From assembly GCA_937912025.1 (NCBI GenBank), contig CALDOZ010000040.1, forward strand, positions 1-47,159: a DNA stretch of 47,159 nucleotides. Reading direction: 5' to 3'. Below the pieces are notes generated by a model. It was given only the letters and a program-made list of their open reading frames with translations, made no database searches and was not told the DNA's origin. Within the stretch, counting starts at the first letter, position 1, and the number at the start of each line of letters is the position of its first letter. The position numbers and the translations under genes are program-made. The DNA is from an uncultured Clostridia bacterium. GTDB taxonomy: Bacteria; Bacillota; Clostridia; Christensenellales; Borkfalkiaceae. This document shows, one piece after another, positions 15,428 through 24,057 of the stretch.

Positions 15428-16750
15428 TTATTTATACCAAGGTAAGTAGTCTTTATTTTGCTCAAGCATTTCAGTTACCATTTGTTGAATTTCGTCAAGA
15501 GTAAGAACTGCAGAAGTAAGCGGGTCAAACGCGCAAGCCCAGAAAACTTTTCTTGCATCGCCCTCTAAAGCGGCTTGAACGGCAAGTTCTTCACAGCGCG
15601 CCGTTGTATTAATTAAAACTGCTAATTGGTCGGGAAGTTTACCAACCGCTACGCTTTCGAGTTTGTTTTTGCTTGCAACAACAGGAACTTCTACACAACA
15701 TCCGTATGGAAGGTTGTCAATAAGGTTAAAGTTTCTTACGTTGCCGTTGAATTTGAAAATAGTATTATCGCCAAATACTGCGTTGAAAATGTAAGCGGCG
15801 TACTCTAAACCGCGAGAAAGGTCAACTTCACCGTCAGGCTTATCTAAAAACTCGTTAATTTCGTTACGCCAAGTATCTTTTCTGCTTGTATAACTATCAA
15901 GGATATACGCGTGCGCGCCAGGGTTCCAGTTCGTGCCGTTCGTGCAGTACTTGTCGATAAGGTCGGCGCGTTTTCTATACCAAGCAACGTATTCGCTATT
16001 ATGTCCGCTTGATTCAGTAACGTAGTAATCTAAATTTAAGAACATATTATTGCGGACTTGCTCTGCGTTTAAAATTTCAGGCTTTTTCATTGCTTCTTTA
16101 AGCGTAGGATACAAGTCTTTACCATTGTGTTTAAGTTCAAGGTAGAAGGCTTGGTGGTTTACACCGGCGCAAGTGTAGTCAATTTCTTCAGGGTTAACTC
16201 CACACCATTCTGCAAGCATTTTTGCAGTGCCTTGAACGGAATGGCAAAGTCCCGTAATTTTAAGTTTAGGGAATTTTTCTTGCATTGCGCGACAAAGCAT
16301 TGCCATTGGGTTTGTATAGTTTAAGAAGATTGCGTTAGGACAGTATTTTTCAATGTCCGCACAAATGTCAAGCATTACGGGAATAGTACGAAGGGCACGG
16401 AAAATACCAGCAGGACCGCGAGTGTCGCCAACGTTGATATCAATACCATATTTTTTAGGAATTGTAATATCGTATTTCCAAACTTCAACGTCACCTGCTA
16501 AAATGGTACACAAAACACCGTCAGCGCCCTTTAATGCTTCAACGCGGTTTGTAGTTGCCGTTATTTTTGCAGGATAATTACCTGCGCGAACGATTTTTTC
16601 GCAAGCGAGTTTAATGTAGTTAAGACGTTCTTCATCAATATCCATAAGTGCAATTTCGGCATCTTTAAACGCATCAAAAGTTAAAAGGTCTTTAACGAGC
16701 GTACGAGTAAAACCAAAACTACCGCCACCAATAAATGCAAATTTTTTCAT
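15428..16750 (-). CDS. Glycoside hydrolase family 4 enzyme (alpha-galactosidase or alpha-galacturonidase-like)
   Basis: A 440-residue cytosolic GH4 enzyme, the NAD+ and Mn2+ dependent glycosidase family that works by oxidation and elimination at the sugar. Seen: the Rossmann start FIGGGSFGFTRTLVKDL (residues 6-22), NYTNPMAM (144-151), the metal/selectivity motif C169-H170-S171-V, and GVNH (196-199). The CHS form is that of unphosphorylated alpha-galactoside/galacturonide hydrolases, not the phospho-glycosidases (CDMP or CNVP). No signal peptide, so the substrate must be imported. Beside rhamnose genes, alpha-galacturonidase acting on pectic fragments is attractive but is inference. It is divergent from an AraC regulator, with GGAGG before the ATG. 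Confidence 0.9.
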   Translation of the reverse strand: MKKFAFIGGGSFGFTRTLVKDLLTFDAFKDAEIALMDIDEERLNYIKLACEKIVRAGNYPAKITATTNRVEALKGADGVLCTILAGDVEVWKYDITIPKKYGIDINVGDTRGPAGIFRALRTIPVMLDICADIEKYCPNAIFLNYTNPMAMLCRAMQEKFPKLKITGLCHSVQGTAKMLAEWCGVNPEEIDYTCAGVNHQAFYLELKHNGKDLYPTLKEAMKKPEILNAEQVRNNMFLNLDYYVTESSGHNSEYVAWYRKRADLIDKYCTNGTNWNPGAHAYILDSYTSRKDTWRNEINEFLDKPDGEVDLSRGLEYAAYIFNAVFGDNTIFKFNGNVRNFNLIDNLPYGCCVEVPVVASKNKLESVAVGKLPDQLAVLINTTARCEELAVQAALEGDARKVFWACAFDPLTSAVLTLDEIQQMVTEMLEQNKDYLPWYK

Positions 16751-16764
16751 AATTAATCCTCCAA

Positions 16765-16780
16765 AACCTTTACTAAGGTT
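16765..16780. promoter_or_regulatory. Inverted repeat in the GH4 leader
   Basis: AACCTT-TACT-AAGGTT, a perfect 6-bp inverted repeat immediately upstream of the GH4 ribosome site. A weak minus promoter (TAGACT, 17 bp, TAAAAT) lies just upstream of it, near 16785-16813. It may be an operator or a leader hairpin. Confidence 0.4.
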
Positions 16781-16815
16781 AATTTTATTTTATACCTATA
16801 ATTTTTAAAAGTCTA

Positions 16816-16845
16816 TTGCTTTATGTCGCTAATATATGGTATAAT
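16816..16845 (+). promoter_or_regulatory. Promoter of the first AraC regulator
   Basis: TTGCTT (16816-16821), 18 bp ending TGG, TATAAT (16840-16845), an extended -10. It predicts a ~20-nt leader containing AAAGGAG. Confidence 0.6.
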
Positions 16846-16872
16846 GTCTACAAATCATATAAAGGAGTTATT

Positions 16873-17685
16873 ATGTCAAACTGCTTTAACGAGCCTATAA
16901 AAACAAATAGCGTAAGCTACGGCATTACCCCGCTTAGCGTTGACGAAGAAAAATGCGCGCCACTTCATAGTTGGGGCGCAGGCGTTAGAAATCACTATTT
17001 AATTCACTACGTCATTTCAGGCAAAGGCACTTTTTATTGCGGAACTAATAAATATACCGTTAAAAGTGGGCAAATTTTTGTTATTATTCCTAACACCATT
17101 GTAAAATATCAAGCCGACGAGCATAATCCGTGGCATTATATTTGGGCAACGTTTACGGGCGATGAGGTTAAAGAAATTTTTAATAGCGTAGGAATATCTA
17201 ACCTAAACCCCGTTATAACCTTAACTAACGGAGCGGAAGTTTTACAACTACTACGCTCAATGCCTAAAGAACGCTCGTCTGACCTTGCCGAAAATATGCG
17301 TTTTAAGTCGCAATTATATGATTTTATGTCTTTATTAGTAGCGTCGTTTAAAAGCAATGAAAAACAGCAAAACAGTTATTACGACATTGCCGTTAGATAC
17401 ATTAAATCTCACTTTTTTGAAGAACTTTCGGTCGATGAAATTTCGGCGTTTATAGGTATTAGTAGAAAATATTTATACGCGCTTTTTAAAAAGGAATGCG
17501 GTATATCGCCTAAAGACTATATCGTTGATTATAGAATTAAAAAGGCGTGCGAACTTTTAAAACGCAACGACTTAACGATTAGCAATATTGCCTTTTCAGT
17601 CGGTTACCGAGATCCTTTGACTTTTTCAAAAATTTTTAAGCAAAAAACGGGGCTTTCTCCAACTGATTATAAAAACAACAACTAA
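16873..17685 (+). CDS. AraC-family transcriptional regulator next to GH4
   Basis: 270 residues. The N-terminal cupin-like sugar-sensing domain (LIHYVISGKGTFYCGTNKYTVKSGQIFVIIP) is followed by a C-terminal double helix-turn-helix: first helix pair around SVDEISAFIGISRKYLYALFKKECG, second around TISNIAFSVGYRDPLTFSKIFKQ, then the conserved GLSPTDYK end. The ATG at 16873 has AAAGGAG at good distance; an in-frame ATG at 16816 was rejected because it lies in the -35 box of the promoter. It faces the GH4 gene across 122 bp and probably controls it in response to a sugar. Confidence 0.92.
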   Translation: MSNCFNEPIKTNSVSYGITPLSVDEEKCAPLHSWGAGVRNHYLIHYVISGKGTFYCGTNKYTVKSGQIFVIIPNTIVKYQADEHNPWHYIWATFTGDEVKEIFNSVGISNLNPVITLTNGAEVLQLLRSMPKERSSDLAENMRFKSQLYDFMSLLVASFKSNEKQQNSYYDIAVRYIKSHFFEELSVDEISAFIGISRKYLYALFKKECGISPKDYIVDYRIKKACELLKRNDLTISNIAFSVGYRDPLTFSKIFKQKTGLSPTDYKNNN

Positions 17686-17720
17686 AAAAGATGCGCGGAA
17701 AACTTTCCGTGCATCTTTTT
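17685..17720. terminator. Terminator between AraC regulator and the ADP-ribosylglycohydrolase-fold gene
   Basis: AAAAAGATGCGCGGAAA pairs with TTTCCGTGCATCTTTTT. The single non-canonical pair is G-U in the + transcript, so it mainly fits the AraC gene, but it can serve both. Confidence 0.85.
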
Positions 17721-17734
17721 AATTTTATATTCTA

Positions 17735-19204
17735 TTAACCTTTAATAACGTAATCAATCATTAAAGCGTTATTAATATTATTACCCTCTACTATAGCGTA
17801 AACGTGGTTAATTGCGTCTACGTTTTCGCCAACGTTAATAACACCTTCCCAAATAGCAGGTTCTTCTTTCAAACTTTCACGCACGCTAAACGCTTTTACG
17901 TAATCTGCGCTCCATCCGTCTGGCAATAGAAGTTTAACTTTATAATTGACACAGTTTAAGTATCCGTCGCCCGCATACGCTCTACCATAAGCGCCCGTGC
18001 CAGCGTTTACGTTTAAGCGAATTTTAATTTGCTCGCCTGCTTTTACAATAGGCTCGCGGTCGTATTCGGCAAATCCGAAAAGGTAAGGAGTATGCGGAAT
18101 TTCAAAGCAATATCTACCGCGTTCAGCTAAGTCTTTCATATGGAAACCTTGTTTAATTGTAGGGATTTCGTCGTCGCCGTCAGTCCACTCTACTTTAATA
18201 TTGTGCGCTAATAACACCGTTGGCAATAAATCCATAACTCTATTTGTAAGTTCGGTACACGACTTAGCAACCCAGTTTCTATACATAGGACTTATGCAAA
18301 TTTGTTTAATTTCATCACCAATGTATTCCGCCCAATCTTTAGGAATGCCCGCCATACCGTAAACGATACCCATAATAGCGCCTACAGTACCGCCAGTACA
18401 ATCTGTATCGTCACCGCAGTTTACGGCGTAAATAACCGATTTTTTAAAGTCGCCTTCGCCGTATAATAAACCGATAGTTACATAGCCAAGATTTGCAGGC
18501 GCTTGGAACCAACCGATATCTTCGCTTTGCTTAACAAGCATATCACGCACTTCACGGTAAGGAGTACCTTTATTATACTCGTCAACTACAAGTTTTACGG
18601 CTTTATAAACTCTGCACGTTTCAGGAATTGATTTTAAACCTTCTAAAACTATTTCCATCATATCGTTCATAAAGTACGCCTTTGATTCAAGCGACGCGCT
18701 AAAAATTTCAGCGTAAGTACCCTCGCCCATACCATGGTCAACGGTCGCGTCAGCAAAAGCGTAGTAGCGCGTTATACCAGGTAAGCCAGGCGTCAAACTT
18801 GCCCAAATTTCACTTCTTATCCACGCGCCGTTACTATCACGCCATTTTTGGTTATAAAGTTCTCCTGAAAGCGGAGCAGGTACACCATCAAAAAGGTTAG
18901 CCTTGCCAACTCCATATTCGTTCCAGTACGGCGTTATAGCTAAAGCCCAATACTCACCAAGCGTTCTACCATTAAAATACCATGGACCTTCTAGTTCCAT
19001 TGCCATAAGCCAAGCAAGTTGAAGATCTAAGTCGTCGTTAGGAAGTGGTTCGCCAGGTTTAGAATTAAAACCCTTAACGTCTAAAAACTCTCTGGTGCCT
19101 TCAAACGGAGTTCCGATAGTTCCACCTATATTTTTACCAATCCAACAAGCGTGTATTTTATCACGCAAGCGTTCTTTATTATATTTTACAATTCTTCTTA
19201 TCAT
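17735..19204 (-). CDS. ADP-ribosylglycohydrolase-fold enzyme with C-terminal beta domain
   Basis: 489 residues. Residues ~10-330 are the all-helical ADP-ribosylglycohydrolase (DraG) fold. Its two acidic metal sites are present: N56-D-D-L-D60 at the N-terminal end and N262-C-G-D-D-T-D268 followed by CTGGTVGAIMG. Residues ~345-489 add a beta-rich domain not found in DraG itself. Cytosolic. Members of this fold in sugar loci, as here, are thought to cleave glycosidic or N-ribosyl bonds in small molecules rather than modified proteins, but the substrate is unknown. It has an AAGGAGG ribosome site and faces its own AraC regulator. Confidence 0.85.
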   Translation of the reverse strand: MIRRIVKYNKERLRDKIHACWIGKNIGGTIGTPFEGTREFLDVKGFNSKPGEPLPNDDLDLQLAWLMAMELEGPWYFNGRTLGEYWALAITPYWNEYGVGKANLFDGVPAPLSGELYNQKWRDSNGAWIRSEIWASLTPGLPGITRYYAFADATVDHGMGEGTYAEIFSASLESKAYFMNDMMEIVLEGLKSIPETCRVYKAVKLVVDEYNKGTPYREVRDMLVKQSEDIGWFQAPANLGYVTIGLLYGEGDFKKSVIYAVNCGDDTDCTGGTVGAIMGIVYGMAGIPKDWAEYIGDEIKQICISPMYRNWVAKSCTELTNRVMDLLPTVLLAHNIKVEWTDGDDEIPTIKQGFHMKDLAERGRYCFEIPHTPYLFGFAEYDREPIVKAGEQIKIRLNVNAGTGAYGRAYAGDGYLNCVNYKVKLLLPDGWSADYVKAFSVRESLKEEPAIWEGVINVGENVDAINHVYAIVEGNNINNALMIDYVIKG

Positions 19205-19248
19205 AAAAGCCTCCTTAACTGCTTTGTATGTTTATTTTAGCAAAGGCT

Positions 19249-19277
19249 ATATTATTATTCTACTACTTTTCTATCAA
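19249..19277 (-). promoter_or_regulatory. Promoter of the ADP-ribosylglycohydrolase-fold gene
   Basis: Minus strand: TTGATA (19272-19277), 17 bp, TAATAT (19249-19254). Confidence 0.5.
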
Positions 19278-19302
19278 AACTTGTATTTTTCTACCAATAT
19301 TA

Positions 19303-19331
19303 TTGTAATTTTACATTTTTTATATTATAAT
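19303..19331 (+). promoter_or_regulatory. Promoter of the second AraC regulator
   Basis: TTGTAA (19303-19308), 17 bp, TATAAT (19326-19331); leader of about 20 nt with AGGAG. Confidence 0.6.
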
Positions 19332-19358
19332 AAAGATACAAAACTCTCAGGAGCGCTT

Positions 19359-20246
19359 ATGCAATACGTTTTAAACGACAAAAATTTACCAACCTTTTTT
19401 AGCCCAACTGAAAAAACGTCTTCTATTAGCGTTGGTCAAACTCCAGCGTTATCGGCAACGCCTATTACCGCTTTACATTATCATAACCACGCCGAATTTG
19501 GTATTTGTGTTGACGGTGAAGGCGAAACTTACGTTGAAAATAGAATTTATAAATATAAAAAAGGTTGTATTCAAATTTTACCACCGCGCGTTTCTCACCT
19601 GTCTAAATCTAAATTAGGCTATCGTAGTAACTGGATATGGATTAACGTAAACCCGATTAAACTTTTTAGCGAATTAGGTATAACCGACCCTGACGGCATT
19701 ATTAGTTTAGCAAATAACGATAATTTTTTATGCGGTGTTTACGAAGAAAACGAATACCCCGAATTAACTAACGCTTTAAACAATATTGTTAAAGAATATA
19801 ATGATAAAAGCGAAGATAAAAATTTAGCGCTTGCAATAACAGTTAGTTCTTTAATTTTATTTTGCAAACGCATTAAACGTAAGTCAGCGCGCGATAATTT
19901 AATAGGTAACGCTAAAAATTATTACAACGAAATTCAACCTGCTATTGATTTTATAAGTAGTAACCTTGACGATAACAAAGGTTTAAGTGAAAATTCGCTT
20001 GCTAAACTTTTAAACGTAAGCGTTTCGACTTTAAGGCGATATTTTAAACAAAGCACGGGCATGAATCCTAAAGAGTTTATAATTCATTCGCGAATGGCTT
20101 ACGCAGAATATTTACTTAGAAAAACTAACTATTCCGTTTTAGAAATTTCGTTAAAGGTAGGATATAATGAAATATCGGGCTTTAACAGGACGTTTAAAGA
20201 GTTTTTTAAGTTATCCCCAGCAAAATATCGCAAGTATAATAAATAG
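19359..20246 (+). CDS. AraC-family transcriptional regulator next to the ADP-ribosylglycohydrolase-fold gene
   Basis: 295 residues: cupin-type N-terminal domain with paired histidines (ALHYHNHAEFGICVDGEGE) and C-terminal AraC DNA-binding domain (SENSLAKLLNVSVSTLRRYFKQSTGMNPKEFI, then SVLEISLKVGYNEISGFNRTFKEFFKLSPAKYR). The ATG at 19359 follows AGGAGCGCTT; the frame stays open upstream into the divergent gene but that extension has no ribosome site and crosses the promoters. It is probably the specific regulator of the facing gene. Confidence 0.92.
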   Translation: MQYVLNDKNLPTFFSPTEKTSSISVGQTPALSATPITALHYHNHAEFGICVDGEGETYVENRIYKYKKGCIQILPPRVSHLSKSKLGYRSNWIWINVNPIKLFSELGITDPDGIISLANNDNFLCGVYEENEYPELTNALNNIVKEYNDKSEDKNLALAITVSSLILFCKRIKRKSARDNLIGNAKNYYNEIQPAIDFISSNLDDNKGLSENSLAKLLNVSVSTLRRYFKQSTGMNPKEFIIHSRMAYAEYLLRKTNYSVLEISLKVGYNEISGFNRTFKEFFKLSPAKYRKYNK

Positions 20247-20324
20247 CCGTAAACTGCCATAGACCGCCTTTAAACCAACTATCATCTATTTAAAATTTAC
20301 ACTAAATCACAAACTTAACAACGA

Positions 20325-20357
20325 AAAACACGCTTTGATTAAATCAAAGCGTGTTTT
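20325..20357. terminator. Bidirectional terminator between AraC regulator and rhaD
   Basis: AAAACACGCTTTGATT with AATCAAAGCGTGTTTT, perfect long stem with T runs both ways. Confidence 0.9.
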
Positions 20358-20410
20358 GATATTTATGGTAAATTATACTTTTAAGTACGCCACATTAACA
20401 AAATTTATAG

Positions 20411-21280
20411 TTATTTCTTTTTAGTTTTTAAAACTCCTTCAAGTGGTTTTAAATTCCAAAGGTCTGCTAAGCCTTGTAAAATCTCATCAGAAATAACGTT
20501 AATAGTTTTATGTCCTTGAGCGAGCATATAAAGTTGAGCAGTTTTTTCTACCGTTTCAACTAAGCCAAACGCCTCGTCTAAATCTTTACCAGTACCGTAA
20601 ATACCGTGGTTAGTCCACATTACTAAACGGAATTTTTTCATTTTTTCAGCAGTTGCTTCACCGATTGCGTTAGTTCCGCAAACCATACAAGGAAGAACGC
20701 CTACGCCGTCAGGGAACACAACGATCGCTTCGGTGTTAGACTTCCATAATCTACGGGTAAGTTCAATCTCGTCAATAGGACAAACTGAACCCATTGCAAT
20801 AGTGTAAGTTGGGTGGCTGTGTAACACTACGCGGTGCGTTGGGTCAACTGCTAAACGCGAAATGTGACTCATAAGATGCGCAGGAAGTTCGCTAGTAAAC
20901 TTACCACCGTCTTTATAACCCCATAAAAGTTCGGCAACGTCGCCGTCAGCGCCACTAATACGGAAAATACCAAGGTTAGTTTCAGGATCTTTATCTACGT
21001 TTTTAAAATACTTGCCAGTTCCAGTTACTAAGAAATATTTACCAATTAATTCTTTAGCCTTAAAACCGATAGGAATTGTGCGGATAACGTTATTAACGTC
21101 AATATAAGTTTCAACTTCTTCTTTAGTTAAAAGATAACTGATGTTACCACCGTTTCTTTCGTCCCAACCAAGTCTATACATATTTGCCGTAGTTTCGCGT
21201 ATTGCCTTAACGAAAGGCGCTTCGCAAACGTTACCAAAAGTTTGAGTGAATTGTTTTTTTACGTCGTCCATAAAACCCAT
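20411..21280 (-). CDS. rhaD: Rhamnulose-1-phosphate aldolase
   Basis: 289 residues, class II aldolase fold; splits L-rhamnulose-1-phosphate into dihydroxyacetone phosphate and L-lactaldehyde. The zinc-binding histidines are H154 and H156 (VLHSHPTYTIA) and H225 (WTNHGIYGTG). E131 in TSELPAH matches the catalytic glutamate of E. coli RhaD. GWDERNGGNISYL near the N-terminus binds the phosphate. Last gene of rhaB-rhaA-rhaD, 12 nt after rhaA. No lactaldehyde reductase or dehydrogenase is in the window. Confidence 0.96.
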   Translation of the reverse strand: MGFMDDVKKQFTQTFGNVCEAPFVKAIRETTANMYRLGWDERNGGNISYLLTKEEVETYIDVNNVIRTIPIGFKAKELIGKYFLVTGTGKYFKNVDKDPETNLGIFRISGADGDVAELLWGYKDGGKFTSELPAHLMSHISRLAVDPTHRVVLHSHPTYTIAMGSVCPIDEIELTRRLWKSNTEAIVVFPDGVGVLPCMVCGTNAIGEATAEKMKKFRLVMWTNHGIYGTGKDLDEAFGLVETVEKTAQLYMLAQGHKTINVISDEILQGLADLWNLKPLEGVLKTKKK

Positions 21281-21292
21281 AATATTCTCCTT

Positions 21293-22537
21293 TTATCTCT
21301 TTAATAAAACTTCTTCTTCGTATTTTTTAACAGCGCTAATAAATTCCATACCGTCTTTAACGTTTTGACGGCGGAGATATTCGTCCCAAACGTCGCCAAG
21401 CGGAAGAGTTTTAACTTCTTCTTGCATTGCAAAAAGTTCAGTAAACTTACCTTCATCTTGTAACTTTTTAAGCATTTCGTTTGGTAAAAGTAAAGCGTTA
21501 AGTAATGCTTTTTGCATATTTCTTAAACCGATTGCCCACGCCGCTATTCTATTTATACTTGCGTCAAAATAATCAAGAGCAATATATACGCGGTCTAATG
21601 CGTTATTGCGAACGATTTCTTTTGCAATTTCTTTAGTTTCATCGTCAAAAGCAACAACGTGGTCACTATCCCAACGAACACCACGCGTAACGTGAAGCGC
21701 AATTTCGTCAAAATAGCAAAGGAGCGCCGAAATTTTATCAGAAACAACTTCGGTAGGATGATAGTGTCCGTTATCCATAAGCGGTAAAATGTTATTTTTA
21801 GCAGCGAAAACGAGAGTAAATTCTCCGCTACCTGCCGTATAACTTTCAACGCCAATACCAAATACTTTTGATTCAACGCACGGTTTAACGAGATTTTTAT
21901 CATAAGGGATTGATAAAATTTGCTCTAAACTATCTTTATAACGAAGGCGTGGCCCCATTCTATCGGCAGGAACGTCTTTAAAACCGTCGCCAATCCAAAT
22001 ATTCATAACGCAAGGAATACCCGTTTCTTTTGCAAAATATTCAGAAATTTCAACGCATCTTTTACCGTGTTCAATCCAAAACTTTCTAGTCTCTTCGTCA
22101 GGACTTGTTAAAGTAAGCCCGTCTTTAACTTTAGGGTGTGAAAAGAAAGTAGGGTTAAAGTCAATACCAGCGTTGTGCTTTTTAGCAAAGTCTACCCAAG
22201 GCTTGAAGTGTTCTGGCTTAATAGCGTCACGGTCAGCGCGGTTTTCATCGTTCATAACGGCGTAACTTGCGTGAACGTTAATTTTTTTCTTACCAGGACA
22301 AAGCGACATAGCATATTCCATATCTGCCATAAGTTGTTCTGGAGTAGTTGCGCGACCTATATAATTACCCGTTGTTTGAATACCGCCTGAAAGCGCGCCG
22401 GTAGAATCGAAACCAAGAACGTCGTCACCTTGCCAGCAATGAAGCGATACGGGAATTTCCGCAATAGTTTTGAGCGCTTTTTCAACGTCTATACCAAATT
22501 TTTCATAAATTTTAACAGCATCGTTAAATCTTGACAT
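21293..22537 (-). CDS. rhaA: L-rhamnose isomerase
   Basis: 414 residues (family about 419); converts L-rhamnose to L-rhamnulose in a metal-dependent TIM barrel. Signatures: PVSLHCWQGDDVLGFD near residue 30, GNYIGRATTPEQLMADMEYA, KKINVHASYA, and metal-site segments VMNIWIGDGFKDVPADR and PLMDNGHYHPTE. Middle gene of the operon: it begins 2 nt after rhaB, with AAAGGAGATTTA overlapping the rhaB end as its ribosome site. Confidence 0.97.
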   Translation of the reverse strand: MSRFNDAVKIYEKFGIDVEKALKTIAEIPVSLHCWQGDDVLGFDSTGALSGGIQTTGNYIGRATTPEQLMADMEYAMSLCPGKKKINVHASYAVMNDENRADRDAIKPEHFKPWVDFAKKHNAGIDFNPTFFSHPKVKDGLTLTSPDEETRKFWIEHGKRCVEISEYFAKETGIPCVMNIWIGDGFKDVPADRMGPRLRYKDSLEQILSIPYDKNLVKPCVESKVFGIGVESYTAGSGEFTLVFAAKNNILPLMDNGHYHPTEVVSDKISALLCYFDEIALHVTRGVRWDSDHVVAFDDETKEIAKEIVRNNALDRVYIALDYFDASINRIAAWAIGLRNMQKALLNALLLPNEMLKKLQDEGKFTELFAMQEEVKTLPLGDVWDEYLRRQNVKDGMEFISAVKKYEEEVLLKR

Positions 22538-22539
22538 AA

Positions 22540-23925
22540 TTAAATCTCCTTTATTCCAAATGAATTTATTACTATTTGTCTACCTTCGCTAATATCTTTA
22601 ACTTCTTTAGACGATATTGCTTGGGCAAGTAAATTACCAACCGCAGTACCTTCAGTAGGCCCTACGAATACAGATTTTTTAGTGTATTCTTTAGCGAGTT
22701 CGTTTAAATATCTATCTTTACTACCACCGCCAACTATATTCAACGCCGAATACGTTACTCCAGTAATTTGTTCAAGCGATTTTATAGTTTTTGTATATAA
22801 CGTTGCAAGACTGCGATATACAACGTTCATAACTTCGCCAATAGTTTCAGGAACTTTAAGTCCGTTATCTTTACAACAGTTTTTAACTTCGTTAATCATA
22901 CTTTGAGGGGCTAAAAATCTATCGTCGTTAATATTAACAACGCTACCAAAATCGCCAACCTCAATTGCCATAAGCATAAGTTCTTCGTAGTTATACTTGC
23001 TTTGAAGTTCTTTTTTGATAGACTGAATAGTCCACATTCCCGAAATATTTTTTAAAAATCTAATAGTGTGGGCAAAACCACCCTCGTTAGTCATATTAAA
23101 ATTGTAAGCGCTTTCGTTTGTAATAGGCTCAGATAATTCAGTGCCTAAAAGCGACCACGTTCCACTTGAAATATAAAGCGGATTGCTCGTTTTTGCAGGA
23201 ACAGCCATTACCGCGCTTGCCGTGTCGTGCGTTGCAGGAATAACGACGTACGCGTCAAACCCAACTTCATTTTTAATTTCTTCAGTAAACCTACCAAGCA
23301 CCGTGCCAGGCTCAACTACTTTTTGGAAAATTTCAGTAGGAAATCCGTACTTTTTAATAATATCAAAATCCCAATTACGAGTTTTTGCATTGATAAGCGC
23401 CGTTGTTGAAGCGTCGGTATACTCGTTAACCATAACGCCAGACAAACGGTAATGTAAATAATCAGGTACTGTTAAAAACTTTTTAGCCTTGCTAAGTTTA
23501 CCTGTTAATTTATCGTGATATAATTGGTAAACGGTATTAAATACGGCGTGCTGAATGCCCGTACGCGAATAAAGTTCTTTAAACGAAACACATTCTTCGC
23601 TCTTTTCAGTCATTCCTTGATTTCTATTATCTCTATACGAATAAACGTCACCAATAACTTTATTATTTTCGTCAAGTAACGCGTAGTCTACACCCCAAGT
23701 ATCAATACCAACTGAGTATGGTATAACGCCGAGTTTTTTACATTCTTTAATACCAGCGACTACGTTACTAAAAAGTTTTTCAATATCCCATATAAGACTT
23801 TCGCCCTTTTTTTCCGCGCCGTTTTCAAAACGATAAATTTCTTTAAGTTCAACTTTGCCGTTTTCAAACTTACCAAGAATGTGTCTACCGCTCGACGCGC
23901 CAATATCTACTGCAAGATAATACAT
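22540..23925 (-). CDS. rhaB: Rhamnulokinase
   Basis: 461 residues of the FGGY sugar-kinase family (ASKHA fold); phosphorylates L-rhamnulose at O1. The phosphate-1 loop DIGASSGRHILGKF is at 7-20, YSYRDNRNQGM and DYLHYRLSG follow, and the adenosine site NIVGGGSKDRYLNELAKEYT lies near the C-terminus. It heads the operon. TAAGGAGTAATT precedes its ATG. No extra mutarotase or rhamnose permease gene is nearby. Confidence 0.97.
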   Translation of the reverse strand: MYYLAVDIGASSGRHILGKFENGKVELKEIYRFENGAEKKGESLIWDIEKLFSNVVAGIKECKKLGVIPYSVGIDTWGVDYALLDENNKVIGDVYSYRDNRNQGMTEKSEECVSFKELYSRTGIQHAVFNTVYQLYHDKLTGKLSKAKKFLTVPDYLHYRLSGVMVNEYTDASTTALINAKTRNWDFDIIKKYGFPTEIFQKVVEPGTVLGRFTEEIKNEVGFDAYVVIPATHDTASAVMAVPAKTSNPLYISSGTWSLLGTELSEPITNESAYNFNMTNEGGFAHTIRFLKNISGMWTIQSIKKELQSKYNYEELMLMAIEVGDFGSVVNINDDRFLAPQSMINEVKNCCKDNGLKVPETIGEVMNVVYRSLATLYTKTIKSLEQITGVTYSALNIVGGGSKDRYLNELAKEYTKKSVFVGPTEGTAVGNLLAQAISSKEVKDISEGRQIVINSFGIKEI

Positions 23926-23954
23926 AATTACTCCTTAACTGTATTTATATATTT

Positions 23955-23960
23955 ATTGTA
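23955..23960 (-). promoter_or_regulatory. Likely -10 box of the rhaBAD promoter
   Basis: TACAAT on the minus strand; 17 bp further there is no good -35, as expected of an activator-dependent AraC-type promoter. Leader about 23 nt with AAGGAG. Confidence 0.5.
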
Positions 23961-23987
23961 ACACACTTTTTTAAGAAATGATATACC

Positions 23988-24021
23988 AATTTTGCAAATG
24001 TTTATAACAATATTGCAAACG
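23988..24021. promoter_or_regulatory. Direct-repeat operator for the rhamnose regulator
   Basis: AATTTTGCAAATG (23988-24000) and AATATTGCAAACG (24009-24021) are direct repeats exactly 21 bp (two helical turns) apart, the arrangement AraC proteins bind. They end one base before the regulator's own -35 and lie upstream of the rhaB promoter, so one site could serve both directions. Confidence 0.65.
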
Positions 24022-24022
24022 A

Positions 24023-24051
24023 TTGACATATTTTTAGTTTAGGTGTATAGT
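24023..24051 (+). promoter_or_regulatory. Promoter of the rhamnose-locus AraC regulator
   Basis: TTGACA (24023-24028), 17 bp, TATAGT (24046-24051). The expected start site is about 24058, the A of the ATG. Confidence 0.65.
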
Positions 24052-24057
24052 TTTATT

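Noticed and set aside
19095..19358. 88-codon extension of the second AraC gene
   Set aside because: It overlaps the divergent gene and both promoters; an AGGAG site marks the start at 19359.
24043..24057. GTG start for the rhamnose regulator
   Set aside because: It overlaps the -10 region, so it lies ahead of the expected transcription start. If the real start site is further upstream it could be reconsidered.
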